Assembly: GCA_016124805.1 (NCBI GenBank)
Contig: WGND01000010.1
Span: forward strand, 52,661-116,660
Direction: 5' to 3'
DNA from: Hyphomicrobiales bacterium
GTDB taxonomy: Bacteria; Pseudomonadota; Alphaproteobacteria; Parvibaculales; Parvibaculaceae
DNA length: 64,000 bases
The stretch's first letter is position 1, and each line of letters starts with the position of its first letter. A program made the translations under genes and the position numbers. Of the stretch, positions 18,379 through 27,899 are shown in pieces. A model generated the notes under the pieces. It had not been told where the DNA came from and ran no database searches. It worked only from the letters and a program-made list of their open reading frames with translations.

Positions 18379-18406
18379 AAAAGGCTGGCGCGATGGCCAG
18401 CCTTTT
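18379..18406. terminator. Bidirectional terminator between folC and trxA
   Basis: An 11-bp stem: AAAAGGCTGGC (18379-18389) with GCCAGCCTTTT (18396-18406) around a 6-base loop. The A run on one side and T run on the other let it terminate in both directions, matching the convergent folC and trxA genes. Confidence 0.85.
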
Positions 18407-18426
18407 CCGTTTCAGTGTCGACACGC

Positions 18427-18744
18427 TTAAAGCGAGTTGTCGATCCATTCGACGATCTTGCCCTTCGGCATGGCGCCCACTTTCGTGGCGGCGACCTGAC
18501 CATCCTTGAAGATCATCAGTGTCGGAATGCCGCGCACGCCATATTTGGTGGGCGTGTTGGGGTTTTCGTCGATGTTGATCTTGGCGATGGTGATCTTGCC
18601 GTCATAGTCCTTGGCAATCTCTTCGAGAGCCGGACCGATCTGTTTGCACGGCCCGCACCATTCCGCCCAGAAGTCCACAAGCACGGGGCCCGAGGCATCA
18701 ATCACATCCGACTCAAAAGATGCATCGGTGACTTTGCTGGTCAT
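18427..18744 (-). CDS. trxA: Thioredoxin
   Basis: A 105-aa disulfide reductase of the cytoplasm. The redox site is WAEWCGPCK, the cis-proline follows in GIPTLMIF, and the C-terminus is IVEWIDNSL. The start at 18744 ([10 protein letters not shown]) has AAAGGA 9 bases upstream and gives the standard length; earlier ATGs lie too close to that site. It is downstream of addA on the same strand, a common alphaproteobacterial order, but a 105-bp gap suggests its own promoter. Confidence 0.96.
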   Translation of the reverse strand: MTSKVTDASFESDVIDASGPVLVDFWAEWCGPCKQIGPALEEIAKDYDGKITIAKINIDENPNTPTKYGVRGIPTLMIFKDGQVAATKVGAMPKGKIVEWIDNSL

Positions 18745-18849
18745 AATCATCATTCCTTTCAGTGTCCGCGCCGCCATTGGGGCGCGCGGCGCGCCAGGGG
18801 CGCAGAAGCATGTCTGTTGGGTTGAATCTAGGAACGCCCCTGCCCCCGG

Positions 18850-21800
18850 TCAAGGCTTGCCATCAAGCTCATTTTCGGTCAGCGCTGTATCGAGCATTTC
18901 CGCCGGTAACATCATCAATCGCGGCCCTTCCGTCCAGAGAAGGGCGCAGCCGATCTCATGTTCGGGATATATCTGGCTCAAAACCGCGCGATAGGCCGCC
19001 ATCTGGCTGATATAGGCGGGGCTGACACCCTCAAGACTGGTGGGGCCGGGGCGATTCGTCTTGTAATCGATGATCAGGACGTGACCAGTGGTCACACATA
19101 GACGGTCGATCTGGCCGGACACGAGAATCGGGGCGCCCGCAAAATCAATGCGCCCGACAATCGGCACTTCGGCGCGGCTTCCAGGCGCAAATACAGCCGC
19201 CATGGCCGGGTCATTCATCACCGCAAAAACGGCGCCTTTTATTTCGGCCTGCTGATCTGTCTCCAGCGCATAAGTTTTTCGCGCAAGAAAACGGTCAACC
19301 GCCTCTTCGCGTTTGGCTCTATCAATATCCGGCAATGTCTGCAGCAGACGATGGATCAGCGTGCCACGCTGGCGGGCATAATCATCGCTCAGCTGTGGCG
19401 AATTCACGACCTGCTCCCTCTGTCCCTTGAGCGGCAGTCGCGACGGCGCGAGCGGGCGCGTGGGTAAGGGCTCCGCCGGGGCGGGCTGGCGTACCCAATC
19501 AGGCAGCGTCGGCATGACAGTCACCGACTTTTCCTTTGCCGGTTCAACCTCAACTTCCTGCGCGCTTTCAATGCGCCAGGCCTCGTGACCATCGGCGAGT
19601 TTGACCGGTGTCGCCCTGGGCACCAGCGCCTGCGTGATGAGCTGATACCAGGATTCCTCGCTGACGGGGCGGCTTCCGCGATAGCCGCCAACATAGAGCC
19701 TGTCGCGGGCGCGGGTCATGGCGACATAAAGGAGGCGATGATATTCTTCAAGCTGAGCGGTCTTATAGGCCGCGCGGGCCGCTGCCGTGACGGCATCATC
19801 ATTCTCCGTGCGCACCGGCCAGAAAAGAAAGCCGGTCGGTTCGGCATCGGCGAGCAAGGCCGGCGCTGTCTGCCCGCCCGGTGCGGTACAGGTGTCCGGC
19901 ATGAAAATAATGGGCGCTTCCAGCCCCTTGGCGCCATGCACCGTCATGACGCGCACTTCGTCACGCCCCTGTTCCATGTCGCGCTTGATTTCCGCGCCGC
20001 CCCGCGCCAGCCATTGCAGGAATGCCTGAAGCGAGTGGGCATGCTGGCGTTCAAAGGTCAGGGCCAATGTCAGAAACTCGTCAATCGGATCGCCCGCATC
20101 GGGCCCCAGACGCGCCAGCAATTTGTGGCGACCATTCTCGGCTGTCAGCACGTGGGTAAAAAACTCATAGGGCGGCTCAAAGTCGGCGCGCTGCATCTGG
20201 CGTTCCAGAAAGGCGTGGGCGGCGGCGAAAACCGGCTGATCATTTTTCCGTGCGATCAGTGTCTGCCAGAGCGACACACCTTTGCGCTCCTTTGCCAGAT
20301 CAAGCAATGCCTCTTCATCCATGCCGATGAGCGGGCTTTTGAGAAGGCTTGCAAGCGTCAGGTCATCCTGCGGCAGAAGCACGAACTGCCCCAGCGCCAT
20401 CAGATCCATAACGGCAATCTGTTCGGTCAGCTGCATACGGTCGGCACCGGCAACAGGGATGCCCGCCTGTTTGAGCTGGCGCACCATCTGCGTCACGAAA
20501 GCATTGCGACGGCGCACAAGGATCAGCACATCACCCGGCGTGATCGGCTTGTCTGTTGCCTCAATTTTCTCACCGCGATCAAGCCAGCCCTTGATTGTCG
20601 CGGCCATGCGCGCGGCCAACCGGGCGGAGGGATCATGCTCGCTGACATAATCAAGCGGCACATCCCATGGCTCTTCTTCCTGTTTTTCGTCGGGCTCATC
20701 GACCGCCCAGATTTCGACAAGCCCTGCCTGGCCCTGTCGGAAGGCTTCATGCAGCACAGGGATTTGCGCGGCGGTGAGACCGGCTGCGGCTTTTTCATTT
20801 TCAAAAACGGCATCAACCGCGGCAAGAATTTGTGGCGCGGAGCGGAACGACCGCAGCAGCGGCACATCCCCCCAAACGAGGGCCGCATCGCGCACCCGTG
20901 CCTCGAAGAAATGTTTCATCTGATCGAATTTGGCGGGGTCGGCTCCCTGAAAGGAAAAGATCGACTGCTTTTCATCGCCAACGGCGAAGATGGTTCGCGT
21001 GCCCGGACGCGCGCCCTGACCGGAGAGAAATTCTTCGCTCAGCATCTGGATGATTTCCCACTGATCCGGACTCGTATCCTGCGCCTCATCGACCAGAATG
21101 TGATCAATGCCACCGTCGAGCTTGTAGAGAACCCAGGGGGCCATGTCGCTTTGCGTCAGCAAATGACGGCTGCGCTCGATCAGATCTTCGTAGTCGAGCC
21201 AGGCTCGCTCGCGCTTGATCTTTTCAAAACGACCCAGAATGGCGCGGGCGATTTCGTAAACGGCTTGCGTTGATTCCGCCACGCGCAGGGAACGTCGTTT
21301 GGCAAGAAGGGCCAGAACACGCTCCTGCTCATTGCGCAGTACGTCTTCGACACCGGGGTAAGCGTCAGCCGGCTTTTTTGTGATCACCCTGGCGCGCGCG
21401 GTATCCGCCTTCGTCAGAAAGACCGACTGATAGGCATTCCAGATGTCGGGGTTGCCGGTCTTGTCGGCAAGCAGCGCGTTTATGGCAGCAGATGATGCGG
21501 TATCCGTCTGTGTGCCTGTTGCCAGCGCGGCGGACGCCTTGCGCATGTCGGCGGAAGGTATGTCGCGCAAAGCCTGATCGATGCCTTCTTCCGACTCATC
21601 GTCCCGCAGATTGAGCCGCTGACGCAGGGCGACACCCAGCGCATCGGCATCTTCAAACTCGCCAAGCACATCGCGCAGCTTTGCTCGCTTGGCGGCAATT
21701 TCGGAGAGCAGATCGGAAAAGGCGCTTTCATCAATACGCCCAACAATATAGGCGAGGGCCCGACCGATGGCCGAGTCCGGTTCGCGCGCGGCATCGCGCA

Positions 21801-22302
21801 GCACATCATCGCGCACATCGCTGCGCAGTTCCTCGGCGGCGCGATCATCAAGAATTTCAAAATGGGCCGGCACACCGGCTTCCAGCGGAAAGCGCCCCAG
21901 CAGACGCTCGCAAAAAGCATGGATGGTCTGGATTTTCAGACCGCCCGGCGTCTCGATGGCGCGGGCAAACAACTGGCGGGCCAGCACCATCTGCGCATCA
22001 TTGGGCGTCTTGCCTTCCATATCCGTGATGATGTCGCGCAGCTCATCATCGGGACACATCGCCCAGCCACCCAGCCGCTTGTAGAGCCGGGCCGACATTT
22101 CCGCCGCCGCCGCCTTGGTGAAGGTGAGACAGAGAATATGCTGCGGCTCGCTGCCCGACAGAAGCAGGCGCGCGACACGTGCCGTCAGTGCATGTGTCTT
22201 GCCCGAGCCGGCATTGGCCGAGACCCAGACCGAGGCCTCGGGATCAGAAGCCCTGCGCTGATGTTCATCCGTGACCGTCTTTTTCTGCGGGGCGCGCTTC
22301 AT
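18850..22302 (-). CDS. addA: Double-strand break repair helicase-nuclease AddA
   Basis: A 1150-aa UvrD-type helicase with a C-terminal nuclease; with AddB it resects double-strand breaks for RecA loading, replacing RecBCD. Helicase motifs include SANAGSGKTHALTARVARLLL (Walker A), DEAQDTSPDQWEII (Walker B), VGDEKQSIFSFQGADP, VMTVHGAKGLEAPIIF and LLYVAMTRARDRLYVGG. The PD-(D/E)XK nuclease near residue 1080 shows GQIDRL followed by IIDYKTNRPGP. Its start overlaps the addB stop by 4 bp. It is the last long gene of the tsaE-amgK-murU-addB-addA run. Confidence 0.96.
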   Translation of the reverse strand: MKRAPQKKTVTDEHQRRASDPEASVWVSANAGSGKTHALTARVARLLLSGSEPQHILCLTFTKAAAAEMSARLYKRLGGWAMCPDDELRDIITDMEGKTPNDAQMVLARQLFARAIETPGGLKIQTIHAFCERLLGRFPLEAGVPAHFEILDDRAAEELRSDVRDDVLRDAAREPDSAIGRALAYIVGRIDESAFSDLLSEIAAKRAKLRDVLGEFEDADALGVALRQRLNLRDDESEEGIDQALRDIPSADMRKASAALATGTQTDTASSAAINALLADKTGNPDIWNAYQSVFLTKADTARARVITKKPADAYPGVEDVLRNEQERVLALLAKRRSLRVAESTQAVYEIARAILGRFEKIKRERAWLDYEDLIERSRHLLTQSDMAPWVLYKLDGGIDHILVDEAQDTSPDQWEIIQMLSEEFLSGQGARPGTRTIFAVGDEKQSIFSFQGADPAKFDQMKHFFEARVRDAALVWGDVPLLRSFRSAPQILAAVDAVFENEKAAAGLTAAQIPVLHEAFRQGQAGLVEIWAVDEPDEKQEEEPWDVPLDYVSEHDPSARLAARMAATIKGWLDRGEKIEATDKPITPGDVLILVRRRNAFVTQMVRQLKQAGIPVAGADRMQLTEQIAVMDLMALGQFVLLPQDDLTLASLLKSPLIGMDEEALLDLAKERKGVSLWQTLIARKNDQPVFAAAHAFLERQMQRADFEPPYEFFTHVLTAENGRHKLLARLGPDAGDPIDEFLTLALTFERQHAHSLQAFLQWLARGGAEIKRDMEQGRDEVRVMTVHGAKGLEAPIIFMPDTCTAPGGQTAPALLADAEPTGFLFWPVRTENDDAVTAAARAAYKTAQLEEYHRLLYVAMTRARDRLYVGGYRGSRPVSEESWYQLITQALVPRATPVKLADGHEAWRIESAQEVEVEPAKEKSVTVMPTLPDWVRQPAPAEPLPTRPLAPSRLPLKGQREQVVNSPQLSDDYARQRGTLIHRLLQTLPDIDRAKREEAVDRFLARKTYALETDQQAEIKGAVFAVMNDPAMAAVFAPGSRAEVPIVGRIDFAGAPILVSGQIDRLCVTTGHVLIIDYKTNRPGPTSLEGVSPAYISQMAAYRAVLSQIYPEHEIGCALLWTEGPRLMMLPAEMLDTALTENELDGKP

Positions 22303-25300
22303 TCGCCGCCCTCCCCGGAGGCAGACGTCTCACGTGTGCGGGCAAGATGATCGTAGTCACCAAGGCCCGCCTCAAAGCGTGGCCTGACACGCGAGAGATA
22401 TGGGATTTCTGGCTTTTCATAGGAGCTCAATGTTTTAATGAGACTCCCATATGTCTGTTCTGCAAGTGCGCCGTCTTCATCGGGAATGGCTTTTTCCTCA
22501 CCCGCTTTTTCTGCCCCTGTCAGACGCAGATGAACCAGTGATGCCGCCTGCACCCTGCCAAGTTCTGCAAAGCCGCCACGCGCCACCATGGCCGCTTCCA
22601 GCGGCAGCTGCGGGGCCAGCCCCGATTTGATTTCCTTCTCGGAGGGGACCCGACCGGTCTTGTAATCCATGATGACGACCTTGCCATCCCGCCGCAGGTC
22701 GATGCGGTCGGCCTTGCCCGTCAATGTGACAGGACGCGCCAGCTCGCTCAGAACAATGCTGCCCCTGATCTCGGCATGCGCAAGTTGAATTGTCTTGCGG
22801 TGCTCGGCCTCAAAAGCGAGAAACCAGTCCATGATGCGCAAAAAGCGCGGCCACCAGAAAGCCGCGACACCGGGCCTGCCCATGGCATGGGCGAAACTTT
22901 CCTGACCGATGCGGCGCAGTTCGTCCCGTGCATTTTCCGGCAGCGCTGCCGGATAGGCGCGCACAAAATCTTCCAGTGCCTTGTGGATAATGTTGCCGCG
23001 ATCTGCCGCCGCCACATCGGCATCAATCGGGTCGAGCACAGGCAGGCCAAGAATTTTCTTGGCATAAATGGCGTAAGGGTCACGCAGCAGTGTTTCAATT
23101 TCCGTGACGGAGAATTTCTCCGGGCGCAACGTCACCGCCGGAGTCGGGCGCGGTTTTGGTGCTGGTGTGACGACCTTGGCCTCATCTATTTTTTGCGCGA
23201 AATGGACCCATTCGCCTGCCTTCAACGCATCCGGCATGCCGAGGCCTTCCAGCAGGCTCGTGAGACGCAACAGCCAGCGCGAGGCAACGGTTGGCGTTCC
23301 CTCCACTTTTTGCGCCCGCGTGAGGATGACATCCGACGCGCAGGCCGCCTCCACAAAGTCGTGCGCCGAAAGGCCGATGCGACGCTCGGGCGGCTCCAGA
23401 CCCAACCCCGTCCGCATGGGCCGATTGAGCCAGGGATCGATATTGGCAATGCCGGGCCACGTGCCTTCGTTGAGCCCACCAAGGATCATGCGGTCGGCAT
23501 GCAGCATACGGGCTTCGAGCGGCCCCCAGATGAAGAGGCGCGGATGACGCCCGAAGCGCGGGCGCACCACCTGGGATGCAGAGAGATCGCCGACGAGGCG
23601 GGGCCAGATGCGTGGCGCCACCGCGCCCAGATGGGCAACGGAGCCGCCGAGCTCTCTCATGAAAAGGGCGGCCGCTTCACCATCTTCCTGCCCCCAGAGA
23701 CGCGCTTCTCCCTTTTCTGTATCCGTCGTGGCCAGCAGCTCGGCGGATTCAATATGGGCGCCCGCGAGGTTCTCCGGATCACAGGTCCGGGGGCTCATCG
23801 CCTCAATCAATGGCGCGAAGCCCCGTTCCAGCCTGTCGATGAATCCGCTCAGCTCACCGAAACGCCTGCCGTCGCTCTCATGCGCGAGATGCCATTCATG
23901 AAGTGCGGCCCGCAGACCGGCAATGCCCGGGGCCGGACGGGGACCACGCAGCAATGCCTTCTCCAGCAACCGCGCCTGCTGGCGCGTCTGCACGGTGCTC
24001 TGGCCGCAGGCAGTGAGCGGGTGTTTCAAAAAGGCCAGGAGTTCGACAGGCGCGAACTCTTCTGCCACCACCTCGGCCAGCAGGCGCAGATAGACAAGCG
24101 GTGGCCGATGCGACAGCGGCGTACCGCCTGAATCATCCACGGCTATATCCCAACGCTGCAGCTCCATGGCAACGCGGCGGGCGAGATTGCGGTCCGGTGT
24201 GACAAGGGCGGCAGTGCGCAAGGGCGCCTGCAGTGTTTCACGCATCAGCATGGCGATGGCACCCGCCTCATCGCGCTCGGTTGCCGCTTCCACCAGCCGC
24301 AAGCCACGAATGGCTTCTGCCGCAACAGGCTTCAGATCAGGCAGGACATCCAGCCAGCCATCGGTTGTGGCGGCGGGGCGCAGCGCTTCGGACAGCAGAC
24401 GCTGGCGCGGTGTCGGCTCCGGCGTCACACCGGGCCATAATTTCACATCGCCCCGCGTCGCTCCCATGCCGGTCAGAAGTTTCTTCATGCCATATTGCGG
24501 GTGAGAGGCCGTCTCCGCCGGGCCGATGGCATCCCAGCTTCGTGCATCAAGCAGAAGGTCGAGACCGGGCAACACCAGCGCCCCTTTTTCGAGCCCGGCC
24601 ACGGCCGTGAGCAGACGCGCACTTGCCGGGATGGAGCCGGTGGACCCTGCCGCGATGACGGGACCGGCAGGGGGTGCCACTTTCCAGCGTGCAACCTGCG
24701 CATCCAGCAACAGATTGCGCCGCTCGGTCTGTTCGATATAGCCGAGCCGTGCGAGCTCTTCAGGCCATGCCGATGTCAGGATGGAGAGGAATTCGAGCGT
24801 CAACTGCCAGTTGAGCGCATAGTCATCGGGCACGATGTCGCGCAGGCCTTCGAACTTCACCCCCTCGGTAATGCCCATATCGAGGAAGCTGCCAAGGTCA
24901 GCGGCAAGGGCCACCGCCCGGATGGCATCGGGTTCGCCCGTTTCGCCTTCCGCCTGCCAGCGCGCCATGATGAGACGGGCAAGCAGCATCTGTCGCATGA
25001 GGCCCGGCATGGAGGGCGGCAGATCAAGCGCTTCTTCGGCAAGACCCGTTGGATCAAGCAGCAATTCATCCTCATCGACATCGCCGATGGGCCCGATCAT
25101 GGGCAGAATCAGCGCCGTACCATCGCCTGCGCGCAGAAACGCATCGGCCATCGCACGCACCGCACGGCGCGTGGGCAGCAGGATGGTGATATCGGCAAGG
25201 GCAACATCCGCACCCCAGCGACCGCCAAGCGTCGGGTCAGCAAGAAGCGTCCCGGCAAGCCGATCCAGAAACGGCGTGCCGGGCGGCATGGTGAAAAGCG

Positions 25301-25319
25301 TCAGGGAATCGTCTGCCAT
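22299..25319 (-). CDS. addB: Double-strand break repair protein AddB
   Basis: A 1006-aa partner of AddA, of the alphaproteobacterial AddB type. Its N-terminal helicase-like half has no recognisable Walker A motif. Family cues are PPGTPFLDRLAGTLL near the start, LLPTRRAVRAMADAFL, the GGLNEGTWP segment near the centre and the C-terminal nuclease with ADRIDLRRDGKVVIMDYKTGRVPSEKE. The four-cysteine iron-sulfur ligands of some AddB proteins are not evident. It begins 43 bp after murU and overlaps addA. Confidence 0.94.
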   Translation of the reverse strand: MADDSLTLFTMPPGTPFLDRLAGTLLADPTLGGRWGADVALADITILLPTRRAVRAMADAFLRAGDGTALILPMIGPIGDVDEDELLLDPTGLAEEALDLPPSMPGLMRQMLLARLIMARWQAEGETGEPDAIRAVALAADLGSFLDMGITEGVKFEGLRDIVPDDYALNWQLTLEFLSILTSAWPEELARLGYIEQTERRNLLLDAQVARWKVAPPAGPVIAAGSTGSIPASARLLTAVAGLEKGALVLPGLDLLLDARSWDAIGPAETASHPQYGMKKLLTGMGATRGDVKLWPGVTPEPTPRQRLLSEALRPAATTDGWLDVLPDLKPVAAEAIRGLRLVEAATERDEAGAIAMLMRETLQAPLRTAALVTPDRNLARRVAMELQRWDIAVDDSGGTPLSHRPPLVYLRLLAEVVAEEFAPVELLAFLKHPLTACGQSTVQTRQQARLLEKALLRGPRPAPGIAGLRAALHEWHLAHESDGRRFGELSGFIDRLERGFAPLIEAMSPRTCDPENLAGAHIESAELLATTDTEKGEARLWGQEDGEAAALFMRELGGSVAHLGAVAPRIWPRLVGDLSASQVVRPRFGRHPRLFIWGPLEARMLHADRMILGGLNEGTWPGIANIDPWLNRPMRTGLGLEPPERRIGLSAHDFVEAACASDVILTRAQKVEGTPTVASRWLLRLTSLLEGLGMPDALKAGEWVHFAQKIDEAKVVTPAPKPRPTPAVTLRPEKFSVTEIETLLRDPYAIYAKKILGLPVLDPIDADVAAADRGNIIHKALEDFVRAYPAALPENARDELRRIGQESFAHAMGRPGVAAFWWPRFLRIMDWFLAFEAEHRKTIQLAHAEIRGSIVLSELARPVTLTGKADRIDLRRDGKVVIMDYKTGRVPSEKEIKSGLAPQLPLEAAMVARGGFAELGRVQAASLVHLRLTGAEKAGEEKAIPDEDGALAEQTYGSLIKTLSSYEKPEIPYLSRVRPRFEAGLGDYDHLARTRETSASGEGGE

Positions 25320-25362
25320 CGTGCAAGTCTAGCAGGGCCTCACGTGAAGGACAGCGCCCGCA

Positions 25363-26091
25363 TCAAAGCGTGGTGAGGAAGGCTTCTGCGTCCTGCACAT
25401 CATCCGGTGCACCCAGATGCATCCAGGTGCCGCCCATACGCCAGCCATAAAGGCGGTTCCGCTCTAGCATCTCGTCCCAGAGGATATTGGTCGAAAAGGC
25501 GCCGTCCGGCCCCGCCTTGAAGAGACCGGACTTCACAATCTGCACACCTGCAAACATATAGGGCGCTGTCGTGGAGGGCGCACGACGGGTCAGAAGGCCG
25601 TCCGGTGCCATGGTGAAATCCCCGCGCCCCACATAGCCGATGGTGCGCACAGCGTCAGCGATCATTAAAAGGGCATCCATGCGCTCAGGATCATAGGCTG
25701 CCATCAAGCCCGGCAGATTGCGGCCAAGGCCTTCCACCCAGACGGAATCGGAATTGAAGGTCAGGATCGGGTCGTCGCCCAGCAACGGTAGGGCCTTTTT
25801 GATGCCCCCGCCGGTTTCCAGAAGAAGGGTGCGTTCATCGGAAATGACGATGCGGGGCCCCCTGCCAGACGCCATGCGGGCGGCCAGATGCGCTTCAAGC
25901 TGATCTGCCAGGTGATGCACATTGACGACGGCTTCTTCAATGCCTGCCTCTTCCAGTCGATCCAGCACATGATCGATCAGGGGGCGTCCGTCAAATGGCA
26001 CCAGAGGCTTGGGCATGGTGTCGGTGAGCGGACGCATGCGGGTGCCCCTGCCCGCCGCCAGCACCATGGCTTTGCGAATTTGAACCGTCAT
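25363..26091 (-). CDS. murU: MurNAc-1-phosphate uridylyltransferase-type nucleotidyltransferase
   Basis: A 242-aa sugar-nucleotide pyrophosphorylase. The signature LAAGRGTRMRPLTDTMPKPLVPFDGRPLI is near the N-terminus, with the NSDSVW metal-site segment later. With the upstream kinase it fits the AmgK-MurU cell-wall recycling shortcut, which converts MurNAc to UDP-MurNAc without returning through GlcNAc-6-P; that function is established in Pseudomonas putida and inferred here from the gene pair. The start at 26091 overlaps the amgK stop (ATGA) and gives the MTVQIRKAMVLAAG start; an upstream ATG in frame lies inside amgK. Confidence 0.85.
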   Translation of the reverse strand: MTVQIRKAMVLAAGRGTRMRPLTDTMPKPLVPFDGRPLIDHVLDRLEEAGIEEAVVNVHHLADQLEAHLAARMASGRGPRIVISDERTLLLETGGGIKKALPLLGDDPILTFNSDSVWVEGLGRNLPGLMAAYDPERMDALLMIADAVRTIGYVGRGDFTMAPDGLLTRRAPSTTAPYMFAGVQIVKSGLFKAGPDGAFSTNILWDEMLERNRLYGWRMGGTWMHLGAPDDVQDAEAFLTTL

Positions 26092-27182
26092 GAGGGAACC
26101 GTCATGCCTGCGGGAAGGATGTTTTTCTCCGCCCATTTGCGAAGCGGCGCCAGTGCCGGATGGGCGAGATTGCGCGTGAGATATTCCATGCTGCGCGGCA
26201 TGTGCACCATGTAATGGGGTTTGCCATCACGCTTGAGCAGACGCGGCCAAAGCCCGATGAGGCGCAAGGCCCGCTCGGCACCCAAGGCCGCATAGGCCGC
26301 CCGAAAAGCCTCTTCGTCAAAATGCGTCAAATCTGTATTGGCGCGCGACACATAGAAATCAAGCATGGCGCGTTCGCGGGCCAGCGGCACATCCTGTCGG
26401 GCATCCTGCAGGAAGGACACAACATCATAGGCGCGCGAGCCAATGAGGGCGTCCTGATAGTCGATCAGGCCGATGCGGGCAGCACCCTTCCGCTCGGGCA
26501 GCCAGAGCATGTTGGGCGAATGAAAATCGCGCAGGAAAAGCGTGCGCGGGCCCTCGTCAAAGAGCGGGCGGAGGCCCGTCCACATCTCATGATAGGCGGC
26601 GCGCTCCTCGGTGCTCAGCTCAACCTGTCTGACAACGGGCATATACCAGTCGAGGGGCACATCCAGTTCGGCGCGAAAAACGGACTCGTCAAAATGCGGG
26701 ACCGTGTGAACCGTCCCGTCGCCGACAGGCAGGGTAAGCGGCACCTCTTCCGCCTGCAGGCGAATGATCATCTCGATGGCGACGCGATACATCTCATCAA
26801 GACTCTCGCCATGTGAGCCATGGCCGATCTGAATGGCCGGGCCATAAATATCGTCTCCGAGATCTTCGAGCAGCAAAAGCCCGTCATCAAGTGCGCTTGC
26901 ATAAAGCTCAGGCGCTGAAAGACCCAGCGAGCGGAGATATTCGCCAACCGCCACAAAGGGTCGGCAATCTTCGGCGAGATGCGCGATGCGGCTATAGGGC
27001 AATGCGTCGCCGGGCGTCGTGGCATCAGGCCCGGCGGGCCAGTCCATCAAAACCGCCCTGCCGCGCGGGCCGGCGAGGCGCTCATAGCACCGTGTCGAGG
27101 CATCACCCGCCAAGGGGGCGCGGCGGGCATCACCCCAGCCCGCCTCTGCCAGAAATGTCTCGATAAGCTGTGCGCGGTTCAT
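26088..27182 (-). CDS. amgK: N-acetylmuramate/N-acetylglucosamine kinase-type phosphotransferase
   Basis: A 364-aa aminoglycoside-phosphotransferase-fold kinase. Visible features are GDASTRCYERL near the N-terminus, LLLEDLGDDIYG (hinge region), LFLRDFHSPNMLWLPE (catalytic loop with Asp and Asn) and GLIDYQDALIGSRAYDV (metal-binding Asp). AmgK phosphorylates anomeric MurNAc/GlcNAc in peptidoglycan recycling; the adjacent murU supports this. The start at 27182 (MNRAQLIETFL) overlaps the tsaE stop (ATGA); a longer frame reaching into tsaE is spurious. Confidence 0.85.
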   Translation of the reverse strand: MNRAQLIETFLAEAGWGDARRAPLAGDASTRCYERLAGPRGRAVLMDWPAGPDATTPGDALPYSRIAHLAEDCRPFVAVGEYLRSLGLSAPELYASALDDGLLLLEDLGDDIYGPAIQIGHGSHGESLDEMYRVAIEMIIRLQAEEVPLTLPVGDGTVHTVPHFDESVFRAELDVPLDWYMPVVRQVELSTEERAAYHEMWTGLRPLFDEGPRTLFLRDFHSPNMLWLPERKGAARIGLIDYQDALIGSRAYDVVSFLQDARQDVPLARERAMLDFYVSRANTDLTHFDEEAFRAAYAALGAERALRLIGLWPRLLKRDGKPHYMVHMPRSMEYLTRNLAHPALAPLRKWAEKNILPAGMTVPS

Positions 27183-27667
27183 AAAGCCCCAAGTCTTTCC
27201 AGACGCGCCACCCAGGCGCCATGGCCGCGCAGGCTCGCACGGCGGGCCCCTTCTGGCACAAGCGAGAGGGAAATGTCGAGCCGGTCCGGTGATAGCGCCT
27301 GCAAAACGGCCTCTGCCTTTTGCGGCCACTCAACCAGCACCGTCCCATCATCCAGCGCCTCACCCAGACCCAGCTCTTCGAGCTCATCGGGGTCGTCGAT
27401 GCGATAGAGATCGACATGGGTCAGCAGCAGATCGGGCGTGTCATAGCTCTGGACGAGCGTGAAGGTGGGACTTGGCACATCATCATCAAGCCCATGGGTT
27501 GCGAGTTTCGCCTTGATGAGAGCACGGGCCAGTGTCGTCTTGCCGGCGCCCAGATCACCGCGCAGCAACAACAGATCTCCCCGTTCCAGCAAAGCCGCCA
27601 GCGCTGCGCCCAGGGCTTGCGTGGCCGCTTCATCGGCCAGATCAACGAGATGGGGCACATTTGTCAT
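27179..27667 (-). CDS. tsaE: tRNA threonylcarbamoyladenosine biosynthesis ATPase TsaE
   Basis: A 162-aa P-loop ATPase that supports TsaD/TsaB in making t6A37 on ANN-decoding tRNAs. Walker A is LRGDLGAGKTTLARALI; SPTFTLVQSYD and HVDLYRIDDPDELEELGL are the family switch regions. I start it at 27667 (MTNVPHLVDLADE) rather than the upstream ATG at 27709, which would add a non-family extension. It heads a minus-strand series of overlapping genes down to addA. Confidence 0.93.
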   Translation of the reverse strand: MTNVPHLVDLADEAATQALGAALAALLERGDLLLLRGDLGAGKTTLARALIKAKLATHGLDDDVPSPTFTLVQSYDTPDLLLTHVDLYRIDDPDELEELGLGEALDDGTVLVEWPQKAEAVLQALSPDRLDISLSLVPEGARRASLRGHGAWVARLERLGAL

Positions 27668-27899
27668 GGGCCGTGTTTTACCTTGCGTTGCGCCAGGGGG
27701 GAAGAGCACAGGCAGGCCCGAAGCCTATCGACAGACTGGGACGAATTAAAAGTTGACGCTTGCGTCATTTTTATTCTTCTATTGTTCTTCCAGACAGATG
27801 AAATGACTGCCAAGCATTGCGTGACGCATGCGTGCCTGATCGCTAAAAGATCAGAAGAAAGAAGGGCACAAGCCCCCGACGGTGAGGAGAGGAAAAGCG

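Noticed and set aside
19585..21273. 562-codon plus-strand open frame opposite addA
   Set aside because: It mirrors the addA coding frame in GC-rich DNA, lacks motifs and has no start signal.
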